Source: Rhizopus arrhizus (Eukaryota > Mucoromycota > Mucoromycetes > Mucorales > Rhizopodaceae). Taken from it: DNA of 64,000 nucleotides. A program made the position numbers and the translations under genes. A model generated the notes under the pieces. The model did no database searches and had not been told where the DNA came from. It was given only the letters and a program-made list of their open reading frames with translations. This document shows, piece by piece, positions 20,844 through 33,197 of the stretch (position 1 is its first letter; each line of letters starts with the position of its first letter). Location of the stretch: contig JAKZZE010000028.1 of NCBI GenBank assembly GCA_024220505.1, positions 735,829-799,828 of the forward strand, in the 5' to 3' direction.

Positions 20844-23800
20844 ATGGCTAACGAAGATCAAACTCCTAATACTTTCGCTCATGGTGAAACTGATGTGTTT
20901 AGAACAAACATAGAGGAGGCATCAAAAGTGATCGAAGATACTGAAATGGCCAATGTGGAAGAAACACCATCTCTTATGGCAACAAGTTTGGTATCAAACG
21001 ATGATAAACCCGTTGATGCTGTTATGGGTTTGAGGGTTCATTTAGAAGATCTTAGACAGCAAATTGCTAGGGCTGTGGTATCTGGCGCCTCACAAGAACA
21101 GATCTCAAAATTACAAGAACAAGCAGTCAGCATAAAAAACTGTATCATGTTCTTGGACGAAGCACAGGCTTTTTGCGTCTCACCTCCCATGCCTACAGGT
21201 GATATAATCCTTGGTCCTGGCCACGCTACAAATGTTTCTCACCCTCGCTCTGCTCATGTCATCCCACCTGACCTTCCAACCTGGCAGTGGCAGGGTAATA
21301 TTTGGAGGAAAGAAGCTGAAGCACATGATTCAGTAGAAGATTTACTTGACACCTTTGCTCTGATCGTTGAATCAAATGGTCTATCCGTAGATTCTAGCTG
21401 GTCTCGTTTGGTTCCTATCAAAATGAACAGAGATCAGCGATCTTGGTTCAATGAAGTGCTCAAAGGTCGCAACTTGGTTTGGTCTGAAGTCAGAAAGATC
21501 ATAGTCAAGACATACGCTGCACAGGACGTAGCTCAAGAGTTAGAGTATATGGATCAGCTGTTATCTCTTAAAATGGCCGCAGCAGAATCCATAGAAGCCT
21601 TCACTGATCGATTCCAAAGAATCCGCAGAGCAGCCAAGTGGGACGATGACATCAAGACTGCCACCATATACAAGCGAGCTTTACCAGCATTTTTGCGTCA
21701 AGAGGTCTCTCGCTCCTTGTTGAACCTAGGAAGAGATCAGCAAGACTCTGTCGCAAAAGTCGCTGCCAAAGCCAGGATGGTATTGTCATCCAACTTGTGT
21801 TCCGAGGTTAACCCACCACCTCGACAAGCTTCTGTCCCCGTCAAGTCTTCATCTTTGTCTCTCTCACCAAATGGAACAGAGGCATCTAAGTACAACCCTA
21901 GGAACTCACATTTGTTGAGCAACTTACAGGGTATAACTAAGAAGTCCTCTTCTCCTAGCAACATCAAAAACAAATTCCATTGTGCTATCCATGGCCCGGC
22001 CAATCACCCTACAGACAAGTGCAACAAGTACAAGGATTTGTTGAACAGAAGCCCTCCGTTGGTGAACCCTTCCTCCACTACAAATAATTCATCAATGTCT
22101 TTTGTATCTGTTGCTAAAAGGTGTTATCGTTGTTCTGGTAATGTTCCATGGTCCAGGGAACATGCGGCTAACTGTCCACGAGACAAGCCCTATCACGGCC
22201 CAACTAAGGCCATCCGTTCTGTTCGCTTGGATACATCAAGATCCAATGGTAACAAGCCCAGCCTCACCATCACTCCTCAAGCTAGACCACAACAGGCATC
22301 TTCCAAGGTGTCTAGTGGTGATAGCAACTTGATGGACGTAGATGACGAGGGTTATCCAGTTAACTATGATTGTAAGAAATTAACAAAACAGAATGAAGTA
22401 TTTAAAAGTACTAACCATTCTTTAATTGTACCTATCACTATAGAAAATGTGAACACTATGGCCCTAGTTGATAGTGGTTCTTCTTTTAGCTCGATAGACA
22501 CAAATTTTGTTAATAAATACAATATTGCAGTTGATAGAAATGTATCTGGTTCCGTTATTCTTGCTACAAGTGATAATGTTAGTAAACGTTTCGGTACAAC
22601 CAAATTTCCATTAAGTGTTATTTACGGTGATAATGATAAAAATCTTATTCATACATCCCATTCTTTTGAAGTCCTTCCTCTTTCCTTGGATACTGAAGTT
22701 GTAATAGGATTAGATCTGATGCACAAGTTAAACATTCTTGTTACCAACTTAGCTATCAGACATCCTAATCTTGCACCAGTTATTGACAAAGAGATTACGG
22801 ATGATACACCTGAACCTAACAAAGCTCCTTTCGGTACACCTGAGCAACAAGCTCATTTCCATAATGCTGTTAAACCATTTGTTGATCAAAATGCCTTAAT
22901 ACCAAAGAATTCATTCTGTACTGTACCAGAGTCAGTTATACGTTTAGATACTGTTAAAGGAAAAACTGCTTACCGTGCACCATATCGTACTCCTTTTAAA
23001 TTACTACCAATCATGCGTGAATGTATTGACACTTGGTTAAAGGATGAAGTTATTGAACGTGCATCACCTAATTCAGATTGGAATTCTCCTTTAACATTGG
23101 CACCTAAGAAAGACTTGCTTGGTAATCTCACAGGACATCGACCCTGTCTCGATCCTCGCTTGTTAAATTCTATTCTTGTGTCAAACGATAGACATCCTAT
23201 TCCAAAGATTGAAGAGATTTTCGATCGATTACAAGGATCAACTATTTTTACCACTCTTGATCTTCGACAAGCATTTCATCGATTCCAAATCCATGAGCCT
23301 GATCGTGTTAAGACCACATTCACTTTTGAAGGTCAACAATACCAATTTAGAGGTTGTCCATTTGGTTTGAAACATATTGCTTCCCGTTATCAACGAGTGA
23401 TTAATATAGTGTTACGTGATTTACCTTATGCACAGGCTTTTGTTGATGATATCATCATATTTTCCAAGTCTTATGAGGAACACATCACACATGTGCAAAA
23501 CATAATTCAGAGATTAACTAAAGTGAATTTGATCCTTAACCCAGACAAGTGTCATTTTGCGCAGTCTACGGTTTACTTGCTTGGTTTCTGTGTTGATGCC
23601 AAAGGGTCTCGACTCGATCCTCGTAAAGTTACAAACGCTTTGACTTGGCCTAGACCTTCATCTGGAAAAGAGATTCAACGCTTTTTAGGACTGGTAAATT
23701 ATTTTAGAAAATACTTGCCAAATATTTCTGAAGTCACTGCACCTTTGGACAAATTACGTTTCGAAGGTAAACTTGATAAACTTTGGACATCTGAACAAGA

Positions 23801-25709
23801 AAGAGCTTTTGAAAAGATCAAGGCATTATTGTCTTCTGCGCCACTTCTTCATCATCCAGATCTAGAACAACCTTTTTATGTTGCTACTGATGCTAGTAAC
23901 TATTCAATTGGTGCTGTTCTTTACCAAGTTATCAAAAATGAGACACGATATATCGGTTTCATGGCACGCTCACTTTCTACATCTGAAAAGAATTATTCTA
24001 CTACTAAACGTGAGCTATTAGCAGTGATATTTGCACTAAAGAAGTTTCATCCATTTTTGTGGGGTAATCCATTCACCTTATACACTGATCACAAGGCCTT
24101 GACTTATCTCCACACCCAGCCTGTAGCTAACGCTATGATGATCAATTGGCTGGACACTATACTGGATTATAACTTCAAAATCATCCATCGACCTGGTATT
24201 CAAAATATTCTACCAGATGCTTTGTCGCGTCTTTTCGAACCTGAAAAAACGCTGGAGGGGGATAATAAAACCATCAAAACAATCGTCACTTCCCAAATTA
24301 TCAATTCTAACGGATCAATTCTTACATCCAGAATGATGATGCCTGCTGACTTGATGACCCCAGCACCAGAAGACAGACAAAAGCTACTCATGGATACACA
24401 TTTAGAAGGACACCGTGGAGCTCAAGCAATCGTAACAGCTTTACATAGTGATGGTATTCACTGGACAAAGCTCAAGGAAGATGCACTTGAAATAATACGT
24501 AGTTGTCCTGATTGCCAAAAATTCAATATCGCAAAGCACGGATACAATCCCTTGACCTCAATCTATGCTGATGCACCTTGGGATCACATCTGTATCGACA
24601 CAGCCGGACCTTTCCCTACTTCAGTACAAGGTAATCAATACATCCTTCTGGTAGTAGACGTCTTTACACGATATTGTGTACTCAAAGCCTTGCCCGATAA
24701 ATCCTCTCTCACTATTGCACTTGCATTAAGGAGTATCTTATCGCTCTTCGGTCGACCAAAAATTATCCAAAGTGATAATGGTACTGAGTATGTCAATGAA
24801 CTCGTCAGACTATATGTTGAATCATCCGGTATTGATCATCGTCTCATATCAGCTTATCATCCCCGAGCTAACGGTATAGTTGAACGATGGGTTGGCAAAG
24901 CAAAAAATATTTTGCACAAAAGATTACAAGGCAGAACTGAGGATTGGGACTTGTATGTTGACAGTACCCAAGAAGCCCTCAACAATACGCATACAGCTTT
25001 ACACGGCACTAGACCTTTCTCATTGATGTTTGCAAGACGTCCCAATGAAAACAAGGATTATAATAACGTGCTGGACAAAACTAAATCGCCTGAAACGATG
25101 AAACAGTTAGAAACTAGAATTAACGAGTTTAATGACACTGTCTTACCGGCTATTCGTGAAAAAATAAAAACTTCACAAGCTGCTTCTCGAGACAAGTTCA
25201 ACCAAACTCACAGAATTCTAATCGATATCCCCACTGGTAGTCAAGTCACGCTCAAGAATGTAAACCGTGTTGCAAAAAGTGATCCCCTCTACGTTGGTAA
25301 TTATACTGTCAAAAGAAAAACTCAAGGTGGTTCATATGTGTTGGTTGATGCAACTGGAGCACTCTTACCAAGAGATATACCTCCATCGCAAATAAAGGTT
25401 ATTTCCCAGGAAGTATCCTTATCCAATACTGATCAATCTGAATCATACGATGTTGAGGCAGTTCTACACCATAAGGGATCACCGGGTAATTACTTATATA
25501 AAGTTCGATGGAAAGGTTATGGAGAAGAAGATGACACTTGGGAACCGGCTAGTCATTTCCATGATTACAGACCGATCCAAAAATATTGGTCACGTCTAAG
25601 TGAACAAGAACCAGCGCGCGAGGTTCAACTTGTTCCTAAAAAAGATACGACTAAGAAAAGAAAAAACGTGCATCGCAGTGTAACTAACTCTAAAAGAAAC
25701 AGACGTTAA
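20844..25709 (+). CDS. Element H gag-pol polyprotein of a chromovirus, 1621 residues, intact
   Basis: A single open frame with all Ty3/gypsy domains in order. Gag knuckles are CAIHGPANHPTDKC (about residue 380) and CYRCSGNVPWSREHAANC (about 426). Protease is ALVDSGSSFSSID (about 539). RT has FRGCPFGLKHIASRYQ and FVDDIIIFSKS (about 866). RNase H is ATDASNYSIGAVLYQ (about 1013). The integrase zinc finger is THLEGHRGA...CPDCQKF (1185-1230), with catalytic region CIDTAGPFPTS (about 1249), SDNGTEYVN (about 1308) and ANGIVERWVG. The C-terminal chromodomain is YDVEAVLHHKGSPGNYLYKV...WKGY...DDTWEP (1534-1585), with a basic tail. The chromodomain of this family is known to steer integration to modified chromatin. 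In-frame stops TAA/TGA upstream exclude an extension into the LTR. Intact ORF and identical LTRs suggest recent activity. Confidence 0.96.
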   Translation: MANEDQTPNTFAHGETDVFRTNIEEASKVIEDTEMANVEETPSLMATSLVSNDDKPVDAVMGLRVHLEDLRQQIARAVVSGASQEQISKLQEQAVSIKNCIMFLDEAQAFCVSPPMPTGDIILGPGHATNVSHPRSAHVIPPDLPTWQWQGNIWRKEAEAHDSVEDLLDTFALIVESNGLSVDSSWSRLVPIKMNRDQRSWFNEVLKGRNLVWSEVRKIIVKTYAAQDVAQELEYMDQLLSLKMAAAESIEAFTDRFQRIRRAAKWDDDIKTATIYKRALPAFLRQEVSRSLLNLGRDQQDSVAKVAAKARMVLSSNLCSEVNPPPRQASVPVKSSSLSLSPNGTEASKYNPRNSHLLSNLQGITKKSSSPSNIKNKFHCAIHGPANHPTDKCNKYKDLLNRSPPLVNPSSTTNNSSMSFVSVAKRCYRCSGNVPWSREHAANCPRDKPYHGPTKAIRSVRLDTSRSNGNKPSLTITPQARPQQASSKVSSGDSNLMDVDDEGYPVNYDCKKLTKQNEVFKSTNHSLIVPITIENVNTMALVDSGSSFSSIDTNFVNKYNIAVDRNVSGSVILATSDNVSKRFGTTKFPLSVIYGDNDKNLIHTSHSFEVLPLSLDTEVVIGLDLMHKLNILVTNLAIRHPNLAPVIDKEITDDTPEPNKAPFGTPEQQAHFHNAVKPFVDQNALIPKNSFCTVPESVIRLDTVKGKTAYRAPYRTPFKLLPIMRECIDTWLKDEVIERASPNSDWNSPLTLAPKKDLLGNLTGHRPCLDPRLLNSILVSNDRHPIPKIEEIFDRLQGSTIFTTLDLRQAFHRFQIHEPDRVKTTFTFEGQQYQFRGCPFGLKHIASRYQRVINIVLRDLPYAQAFVDDIIIFSKSYEEHITHVQNIIQRLTKVNLILNPDKCHFAQSTVYLLGFCVDAKGSRLDPRKVTNALTWPRPSSGKEIQRFLGLVNYFRKYLPNISEVTAPLDKLRFEGKLDKLWTSEQERAFEKIKALLSSAPLLHHPDLEQPFYVATDASNYSIGAVLYQVIKNETRYIGFMARSLSTSEKNYSTTKRELLAVIFALKKFHPFLWGNPFTLYTDHKALTYLHTQPVANAMMINWLDTILDYNFKIIHRPGIQNILPDALSRLFEPEKTLEGDNKTIKTIVTSQIINSNGSILTSRMMMPADLMTPAPEDRQKLLMDTHLEGHRGAQAIVTALHSDGIHWTKLKEDALEIIRSCPDCQKFNIAKHGYNPLTSIYADAPWDHICIDTAGPFPTSVQGNQYILLVVDVFTRYCVLKALPDKSSLTIALALRSILSLFGRPKIIQSDNGTEYVNELVRLYVESSGIDHRLISAYHPRANGIVERWVGKAKNILHKRLQGRTEDWDLYVDSTQEALNNTHTALHGTRPFSLMFARRPNENKDYNNVLDKTKSPETMKQLETRINEFNDTVLPAIREKIKTSQAASRDKFNQTHRILIDIPTGSQVTLKNVNRVAKSDPLYVGNYTVKRKTQGGSYVLVDATGALLPRDIPPSQIKVISQEVSLSNTDQSESYDVEAVLHHKGSPGNYLYKVRWKGYGEEDDTWEPASHFHDYRPIQKYWSRLSEQEPAREVQLVPKKDTTKKRKNVHRSVTNSKRNRR

Positions 25710-26133
25710 TACATTGACCTTCTTCCACCAACTTTCATTAACTATACATATACGTTACCAGCAAATTACGCAATTATAAAATATTTACAAGGATAGTAAA
25801 AAAATGAATTTTTTTCTCATGCCTTAATATTTTTCAATATGCACATTTGTACGCAGTCACATTTACAGACAAACATCACTTTAGCAATAAATTCCTGTTT
25901 AGGGTTTATTATCGCCTAAATGCTTTGTTCCATTCTTGAACACTATACTTTATATGTTTATATAAAGAGCCACTATACGTTATATGACTTAACCCTACCA
26001 AGCACCTATTTCTTACAACAAATAGAGCTCATCTTGACATCTCAAACCTCATTTTCGACATTCACTTAAACAAACATATTTTTACTTGCCACATTAATCC
26101 CAGAAAATATAGTTACAACCTGGAAGGGGGCAA
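25710..26133 (+). other. Element H 3' untranslated region with polypurine tract
   Basis: No gene. It ends in the polypurine tract TGGAAGGGGGCAA directly before the 3' LTR, the site where plus-strand DNA synthesis starts. Element B has the same AACCTGGAAGGGGGCAA block before its 3' LTR, showing a close relationship. Confidence 0.8.
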
Positions 26134-26474
26134 TGTCATGTTTTGACATGTCAATAAGATACAGTCTTATCATTCTGGACTAAATCTTTACAAATGAGTT
26201 TGAATAAGAATAGAACCTGATAATTATCACTGCCCTAAACAGCCAAGTTTCACTTTCATCTCAACAGTTGATTATTAACATCAGTCTATAAAATTTTTCT
26301 TATACATGTCAAATCATATCGGTCGTAACTATTTTTGTCATCTAATCTCAGGTCTTGCTCAACTAATATAAATAGCCTTGAAATCTTTCTTTAATAAAAG
26401 TATTGGACTTGAGAACTATTGTTTGGTCTCGTTAATTGTCCTTTATCTTATTTTTGAATACTTAAAACACTTCA
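26134..26474 (+). repeat. 3' LTR of chromovirus H
   Basis: 341 bp, same as 20460-20800. Followed by ATACT (26475-26479), which matches the left duplication. It borders the codon of G where MQY would be followed by QFRHCPFGL. Confidence 0.94.
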
Positions 26475-29069
26475 ATACTGCATACCAGTAAATGGATGAG
26501 TAAATGCGGTTTTGGGTCTATCAGATTCTTGGATAAGAAAACGATGAAAGCATGCTCGTATGTCGAAGGTAGTGAATATAGTAGCAGAACCCATACGTTG
26601 ATGAAGATCGCTGATTAGAGGTAAAGGCATTCTATCAACATTCTTTACAAGTTGGTTAAGCAGACGTGGATCAATAACTGCTCTTTTCTTAGTGTATAAT
26701 CCGTTGACATCCTTTTTTCCAACAAGAAAAATAGGGTTATTGAAGCGAGTATTGGAAGGAGCAGGTTCAATGACACAATCATCCAACCAAGTTTGAATTT
26801 GGTCTTCCATGATCTTTCTATTAGCAATAGCAATATCGGGTTGTCTTCGATAAGCAAAGGCATTGGGTTCAGTATCAAGAGTGATGATAGCACCAGGTAA
26901 ATTACAATGAGAAGACATGGGGATACTCGTATTAGCATCTAACAAAGGTTGAATAGTGCTCATCAAACGTTGTCTTTCCTGCATAGTGCCAACAGGAGTT
27001 TCATTTGGCTTATAATCATCAGGGTTAACTGGATCAGGTATTTTAGGAATATTAGAATTTAACCAAGAAGTGGCTAATCCTGTTAAACCTATTCTTAGTT
27101 TAGGCAAAATGTCAAGTCCTAAACAAATGGGAACATCACTGCTAAAATCAAACACTTCAAATTCATATGACAAACGGATTTGGTTATAATAAACAGTAAG
27201 ATTTATTATGCCTAACCGGCTTACAGTACTTGAACTATTATGTCCTAACTTGATCGATCCTGGATTAGGTGTTGGAACTAAACCAAGTGCCGAACAGAAC
27301 GAAGGAGACACACACGAAAAAGACGAACCGGTATCAATCATGGCCCATGTTTTGATGTGCTCTATAATAATAGGAACATAAAGCGTATTAGTGTTTGAAG
27401 GCGCTTTAGAAAAGATGTGATGTGTAATGTACTTACAGGCCTGAGCAGCTTCAGCCACAGTAAGGGCTTCCGCAACATCAATGTCCATATCATCCGACGA
27501 ATCGGGAACAGGAACAACGGGACCAGCAGCATCAGTCTTACGACCGGGAGAAGCATCACTACTACCCGAAGCAGCAGTGGCAGAAGAACCAACAGAAACA
27601 GAAACATCGTTACCAGAAGAGGCAACGGAAGACAAGGAAGAAGCAGGGGATCGACTCATTGCTCGAAACATGTGAGAAGATCCGGCAGAGTCATCAGCGA
27701 AGGAACCGGTTGAACGGCCCTTTCCTTTGCATCGGTGACCAGGACGCCAGTTGTCAGCACCACAAGAGCGGCACGGACGTCCCAAACCGGAAGGTTGGTT
27801 TCTTGGATTCCATTGAGAGGCAGCAGAACCAGAGGAGACATCATCTTGGGTTGAACCCGAAGAAGGAGAAGAAGAGGAAGCTTTCTTCATAGCACGACAT
27901 TCATCATTGCTATGGTTGGTGGTCTTGTGGAATCTGCAATACTTCCTAGAAGCTTGTGGATAAGGTGCAGAACGAACAGCAGAACCAGAGACAAAAGCAG
28001 AAGATCTCTTCCGACCAGAAGAAGAAGAGTCATTGACCATCGAAGGGCCAGCAGGAGTGTGAGCAGCGTTAGCCACTTTACGAACTTTGTACAGCGAATG
28101 GTACAAAGTCTTGGCCAACTTGACAACGTAGTCGACCGATTCTTTTTGTGCATCCGTACAGTTGGCTAAGGACACGATCACCTTCTTGTAGATATCGGCC
28201 TGAAGACCGATCAGAAAGCAACGAGTCAGGACACAGCGATCTTGGATCTGTGCCAAGCGACGGAGGTTGTTGAAACGTTCAACGTACTGGTCAACAGTTT
28301 CAGCAGCAGTCATGGAGATGCGTAACAACTCCGTTGTAGACGTGGCTTTTTCTTCAGCCGATCCAACACCATAATGGCTAGTAAAAGCCTTTTTGAACTG
28401 ACTCCACGTATGGACATCCTCTTTTTCTTGGTACTCATCAAGCCAAGTACGTTGACTCGATGACAAGCAAGGAGGGAGAAGACGAAGCCAGTGCTGATCA
28501 AGATCAAGACCATGTGCGAACATTACGTCCTGAAATTTTTTCAAGCAGTGCTTGACATCCACAGAGACAGGGGCAGATGGGTCAAAGACCGCACCCTTCC
28601 ACTGCATGAGGGGTAGGTTTGGAGGTACAACATTCAAGGCTGCAGGAGCAACCTTAGGTGAACCAGTCCAAGCGGTAGGAACAGCATGGTTCATGACTCG
28701 CTGGAGGAGATCCCTAGTATGAACTAGTCTCTCCAGATCCTTGGAGCAGGCTTCGTACTTAGCGCGCACCATGCTATCTTCCTCTGACTCAGGCGTCGTA
28801 GAAAGAAGACGAACAGACAAGTTAAGAATAACTTGGGTGGCACCGATGATGGTGGAATCCAACTCCTCAATAGAAGAGTGGATGGATGGAACTGCGATTC
28901 TAGGCTCAAGAGAACCAGAAGAAACTGCGGAAGTGGTCATTCCAGAGGACTCTGCCTCTGAAGATAAAGTAGAAACATCTGACATACGACGAGCGTTATC
29001 AGGATAAGTTTTGGCATTACTACTGGAAGAACCAGCAGCAGCAGAGTTAAAGTCATTTGTGTTTGACAT
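26475..29069 (-). CDS. Element G: gag, protease and N-terminal part of RT
   Basis: The likely start is MSNTNDFNSAAAG at 29069; an in-frame ATG at 29174 lies inside the 5' LTR. Gag includes a Ser-rich N-terminus, a helical core (LDEYQEKEDVHTWSQFKKAF) and two knuckles, CRFHKTTNHSNDEC (about residue 375) and CRSCGADNWRPGHRC (about 435). The protease is WAMIDTGSSFSCVSP (about 574). RT begins with TPVGTMQERQRLM and reaches DIRACFHRFLIQESDRPKT and FTGMQY, where H interrupts. The frame continues at 20454. Low-complexity Ser/Ala stretches in gag explain the long antisense frames here. See the downstream part for the reconstructed length. Confidence 0.92.
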
Positions 29070-29144
29070 ATTGGTAAGGTAGGTAGTAATAATAAAAAAG
29101 GGTTGTTTTAAAAATAAAGTCAATAAAGAATTCACAAAAAAAAA

Positions 29145-29567
29145 TGTTTTGCCAAGTATTAAAATAAAAGACAAAAACTAAAAAGACAATAGTTGTGAAA
29201 CTAAAGATTATATGTTGCTTTATTAATAAAAACATTTGAGGCTATTTATACTTTTTGGATGTCTGGATCTTTACCGCTATTTCAATTGATCGGTTAAAAG
29301 AATAATGTGGGAAGGATGGGAAGATAAAGGAAAGATAGTAGATAATCAATAGCCGCTGTCTTCTTGACGAATCAAGGGACAATGAAGTAGATAAATTATT
29401 GATCTAACGATAATTATCGAATAAGATTGGATTAGACTGCCGTTGTTATAATCAGGTTCCGATATAGTCGTGGGAACGCCAATAGAGACAACAGGGCAGA
29501 GTTAGCTATTGCGGAGATCTCTCGTTTATCCATGAATGTTCACTTTACTAGTTGTGTGGATACAACA
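29145..29567 (-). repeat. 5' LTR of chromovirus G
   Basis: 423 bp, same as 17343-17765, followed by GGTTT (29568-29572). On the minus strand the LTR end ...GGCAAAACA is followed by TTTTTTTTTGTGAATTC, the same T-tract arrangement as in B and H. Confidence 0.93.
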
Positions 29568-29572
29568 GGTTT

Positions 29573-32571
29573 AGCTGTTACGTGGGATAGTCCTAATATC
29601 TCTACAATACCTGATCCAATAGACCTTTCACCTATCAAACCTAATAAGTCACCCGCTGGTACTCACCAACAGCGTGAACAACTTATGGACGCATTACAGC
29701 CATATTTGAGCGCCAATGCTAAGATCCCTAGCACGTCTGCATGTCCTCTACCTGAAGCGATAGTTCGCTTGGAAACTGAACCAGGTAAAACCACTTATAG
29801 ACGGCAGTATCCTATTGCACTGTCAATCCAGCCTAAAGTACAAGAACAGGTTGACAAATGGTTAGCAGATGGTGTAATTGAAATAGCCCCTCCTAATACT
29901 GCATTTAACTCTCCTTTGTTGACTGTACGTAAGAAGGATGCTAATGGTAATTATAGTGACGATGTACGGGTGTGTATAGACCCCAGACATATCAATGAAA
30001 TACTCATAAAAGATCGTACCGACCGCTTTCAATTACCATTGATAGCTGAGTTGCATCAAAAAATGAGTGCTGCGACACTATTCACAGTACTTGACCTCAA
30101 ACAAGCTTTTCATCGGTTACCTCTAGCTGATGAGCATAGAGCTCTTACAGCTTTTACATTTAACGGTCAACAATATCAATTCTGTAGAGCACCATTCGGT
30201 TTGACCCCTATACCAAATCATTTCCAACGTGTGCTAACTACCCTCTTACATGACTTGCCATACGTTACATGTTTCATTGATGATTTAACTATCGGTACTG
30301 GACCCGATATTGAGGAACATATCAAATGCGTAACTACTGTCATCGAACGACTTACATCAGCTAAATTTATTCTTAACGTTGATAAATGTCACTTTATGCA
30401 AACTTCGGTAAACATCCTAGGGTTCACTATTAGTCACAATAGTCTCTCATTGGATAGCAGAAAGGTTGCAAATGCTTTAGCATGGCCAATACCAAAGACT
30501 GGAAAAGATATACAACGCTTTATAGGCCTCGCTAATTATTTTCGAAGTCATCTCCCAAACTTCTCTACCATGACCGCACCGTTAGATAAACTACGTAACG
30601 AAGGTTCATTGGAACACATTTGGACTGACAAATACCTACAGGCTTTTCGAAATATACAAACAGCCTTATCTAATGCTCCTGTTCTGTCTATACCTGATAT
30701 GCGTCATGAATTACAGCTAGCTACAGATGCTAGCAACACAGGAATTGGCGGTGTACTTTATCAAATTATTGACGATAAAACTCGCTATATTGGATTCGCA
30801 GCAAGAGCACTGTCGAAGTCAGAAATGAACTACTCGACAACTAAACGAGAGCTGTTAGCCATCTGTTATCTTTTTGAAAGATTTCACAAGTGGTTGTATG
30901 GATCTCAATTCACGCTGTATACTGATCATAAAAGTTTGGTCTATCTTGGCACACAAAACATTCCTAATCCCATGATGCTGAATTGGTTCGAAACTATTTT
31001 CAACTATACATTCAAAGTAATCCATCGTCCAGGAATTGAAAATGTGTTGCCGGATTCACTTTCTCGTCTTTTTTCAGACGATACGGAAAAAAGACTGGGG
31101 GGGAGATAATAATCCTCAGCAACTTTCCATAAAAAATAAAAATACAAAGTCACAGAGCAAACGTACTACAGACAACAGTACAAACATAAAACAAAGAGCT
31201 GTACAACTAGTAGACTACATGACACCACCAGAAGAGGAACGTCATAACCTATTATTAAAGGCACATCTACTTGGACACTTTGGGGCTGATGCTATTGTAA
31301 AGACAATCCACAATGATAATTTGCACTGGATTAATATTAAAAAAGATGCATTGCAGCTAGTATCCAATTGTCCTGAATGTCAACAATTTAATATTGGCAA
31401 ACACGGGTATCACCCTCCCCGTAGTATTCTACCAGATGGTCCTTTTGATCACGTCTGTATTGACCTCGGTACCCTGAACATTACATCAACAGAAGGACAT
31501 AATTTCATTTTAGTCCTAGTTGTTCTCTTCACAAGATTTACAATTCTAAGACCATTAATGGATAAAACTGCAGTATCCATAGCTAATGAACTTAGAGATA
31601 TCTTTTGCACTTTTGGTTGGCCCAAAAAGCTTAGTTCAGATAACGGTACAGAATTCACTAATGAAATATTTAATTCATTAATGGAAACCTGTGGTATTGA
31701 CCATAGACTTTCACTGCCTTATAACCCATTGGGTAATTCGACTAACGAATCGTTCGTTGGAATAGCCAAACGAGCTCTTGTTAAAAGATTACAAGGCAAG
31801 AAAGACGAGTGGAATATTTTCCTTCCTAGTATTCAATATGCTATGAATTGCAAATATTCTAGATTACACCATTCCAGACCATTTGTGCTTATGTATAATA
31901 GACAACCAAATGAATTCCAGGATTATTCCAATACACAATCCTCAATACCTAACTCTAGTCAGCAGTATGCTAAAGCACTAGAAAATAAATTAGACAATAT
32001 GAACAACATAGTAATCCCTGCTATACGTAACCGTATTATGACTACTCAAAGAACTGACAACGAGTATTTTACAAAGAAACACCGCATTGTACATTAACAA
32101 TTTCCTACTAATAGCGAAGTTATGATAAAAAATGTGAATAGAAATAGTAAAACTGACCCAAGGTACGAGGGCCCCTTTGTCGTACATGGAGTCACAAAAA
32201 ATGGTAGCTACATTTTGACGGATAAAACAGGTACACTATTATCGCGCGACGTACCTACCTCGCACATCAAACTCATCTCTACAGACAACGTTGTTAATAA
32301 TCGCGCTGACCAACAACAGTACGATGTGCAGGCAATTATCCAACATAAAGGAAATAACACTAGTAATTATAAATACCTAGTAAGATGGAAAGGTTATCCT
32401 CCAGAATATGATACCTGGGAACCTGCCTCAAGTTTTGATGACATGAGTATGATAGAACAGTACTGGGCAAGACGTAACGTCAATAATAACATTGGCAAAC
32501 GTAAACGCTCATCTCATACCAACGTTCCAACCAAGACTAATAATTTTAACAAACGAAACAAGACAAAGTAA
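29573..32571 (+). pseudogene. Element B pol: RT, RNase H, integrase, chromodomain, two lesions
   Basis: Continues the B gag frame exactly after the GGTTT duplication. RT has RKKDANGNY, CRAPFGLTPIPNHFQRV and CFIDDLTIGTG (about 30260). RNase H is ATDASNTGIGGVLYQ (about 30725). A one-base shift occurs in a G7 run near 31100 (RLGGR-stop against GGDNNPQQL). Integrase then follows: HLLGHFGADAIV...CPECQ (about 31270-31380), CIDLGTLNITS and SDNGTEFTNE. An in-frame TAA at 32095-32097 precedes MIKNVNRNSKTD. The chromodomain is YDVQAIIQHKG...YLVRWKGYPPEYDTWEP (about 32320-32430), and the end is basic. Two small lesions in an otherwise complete pol fit its older LTRs. Confidence 0.92.
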
Positions 32572-32777
32572 CGAACTGAATATGATCTTTTCCCATTACT
32601 TTTTTCCTCAACAGGTTTTTTGGGTTTTTATCGATTATATACCAGAAGAGCGTACTCTCTCTTTCCTCTACACTTACGTCTTTAATATAAACAGCCTACG
32701 CAATCATATTGGATATGATCCCTGTACTCTTCGTTATTCATGATGCTCATCGGTTGTTCCAACCTGGAAGGGGGCAA

Positions 32778-33192
32778 TGATGTATCCATCATTCATAACT
32801 CGATATGAAAACAGTATTAATAAGCTACATGTAAAATATATCCAATAGATAGGCTACAGGTTAATTCGGATAAACTTCATTAAGGATAAGATGCTGCGTA
32901 ATTGCACGGTTAAATTATATTAAATCCAGGAACTAAATCACAGTCAATCGCAGTCAATCATATACGAGTATTCTATGGATAAATGCTTATGATGACAAAG
33001 ATAACAATGGAAGAACACGTAACCATTATCTATTTGTCATCAATTATATCATACTCATTAATTATTAATCCATGACATGAAATATTATCTGTGTATGAAA
33101 AGTATAAATAGAGTATCATTTTCTTATTAAATAAAGCAATCTCTTTATCGAGTCTCGTCCTCTCTTGTTCCTTTCTATTCTTGGATAAATCA
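32778..33192 (+). repeat. 3' LTR of chromovirus B
   Basis: A 415-bp sequence TGATGTATCC...GGATAAATCA, preceded by the polypurine tract TGGAAGGGGGCAA and followed by TATAA (33193-33197), matching 15006-15010. Full B without inserts would be a typical chromovirus of about 6 kb. Confidence 0.93.
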
Positions 33193-33197
33193 TATAA

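Noticed and set aside
27362..28169. Several overlapping frames on both strands
   Set aside because: They are shadows of the Ser/Ala-rich gag region of element G.
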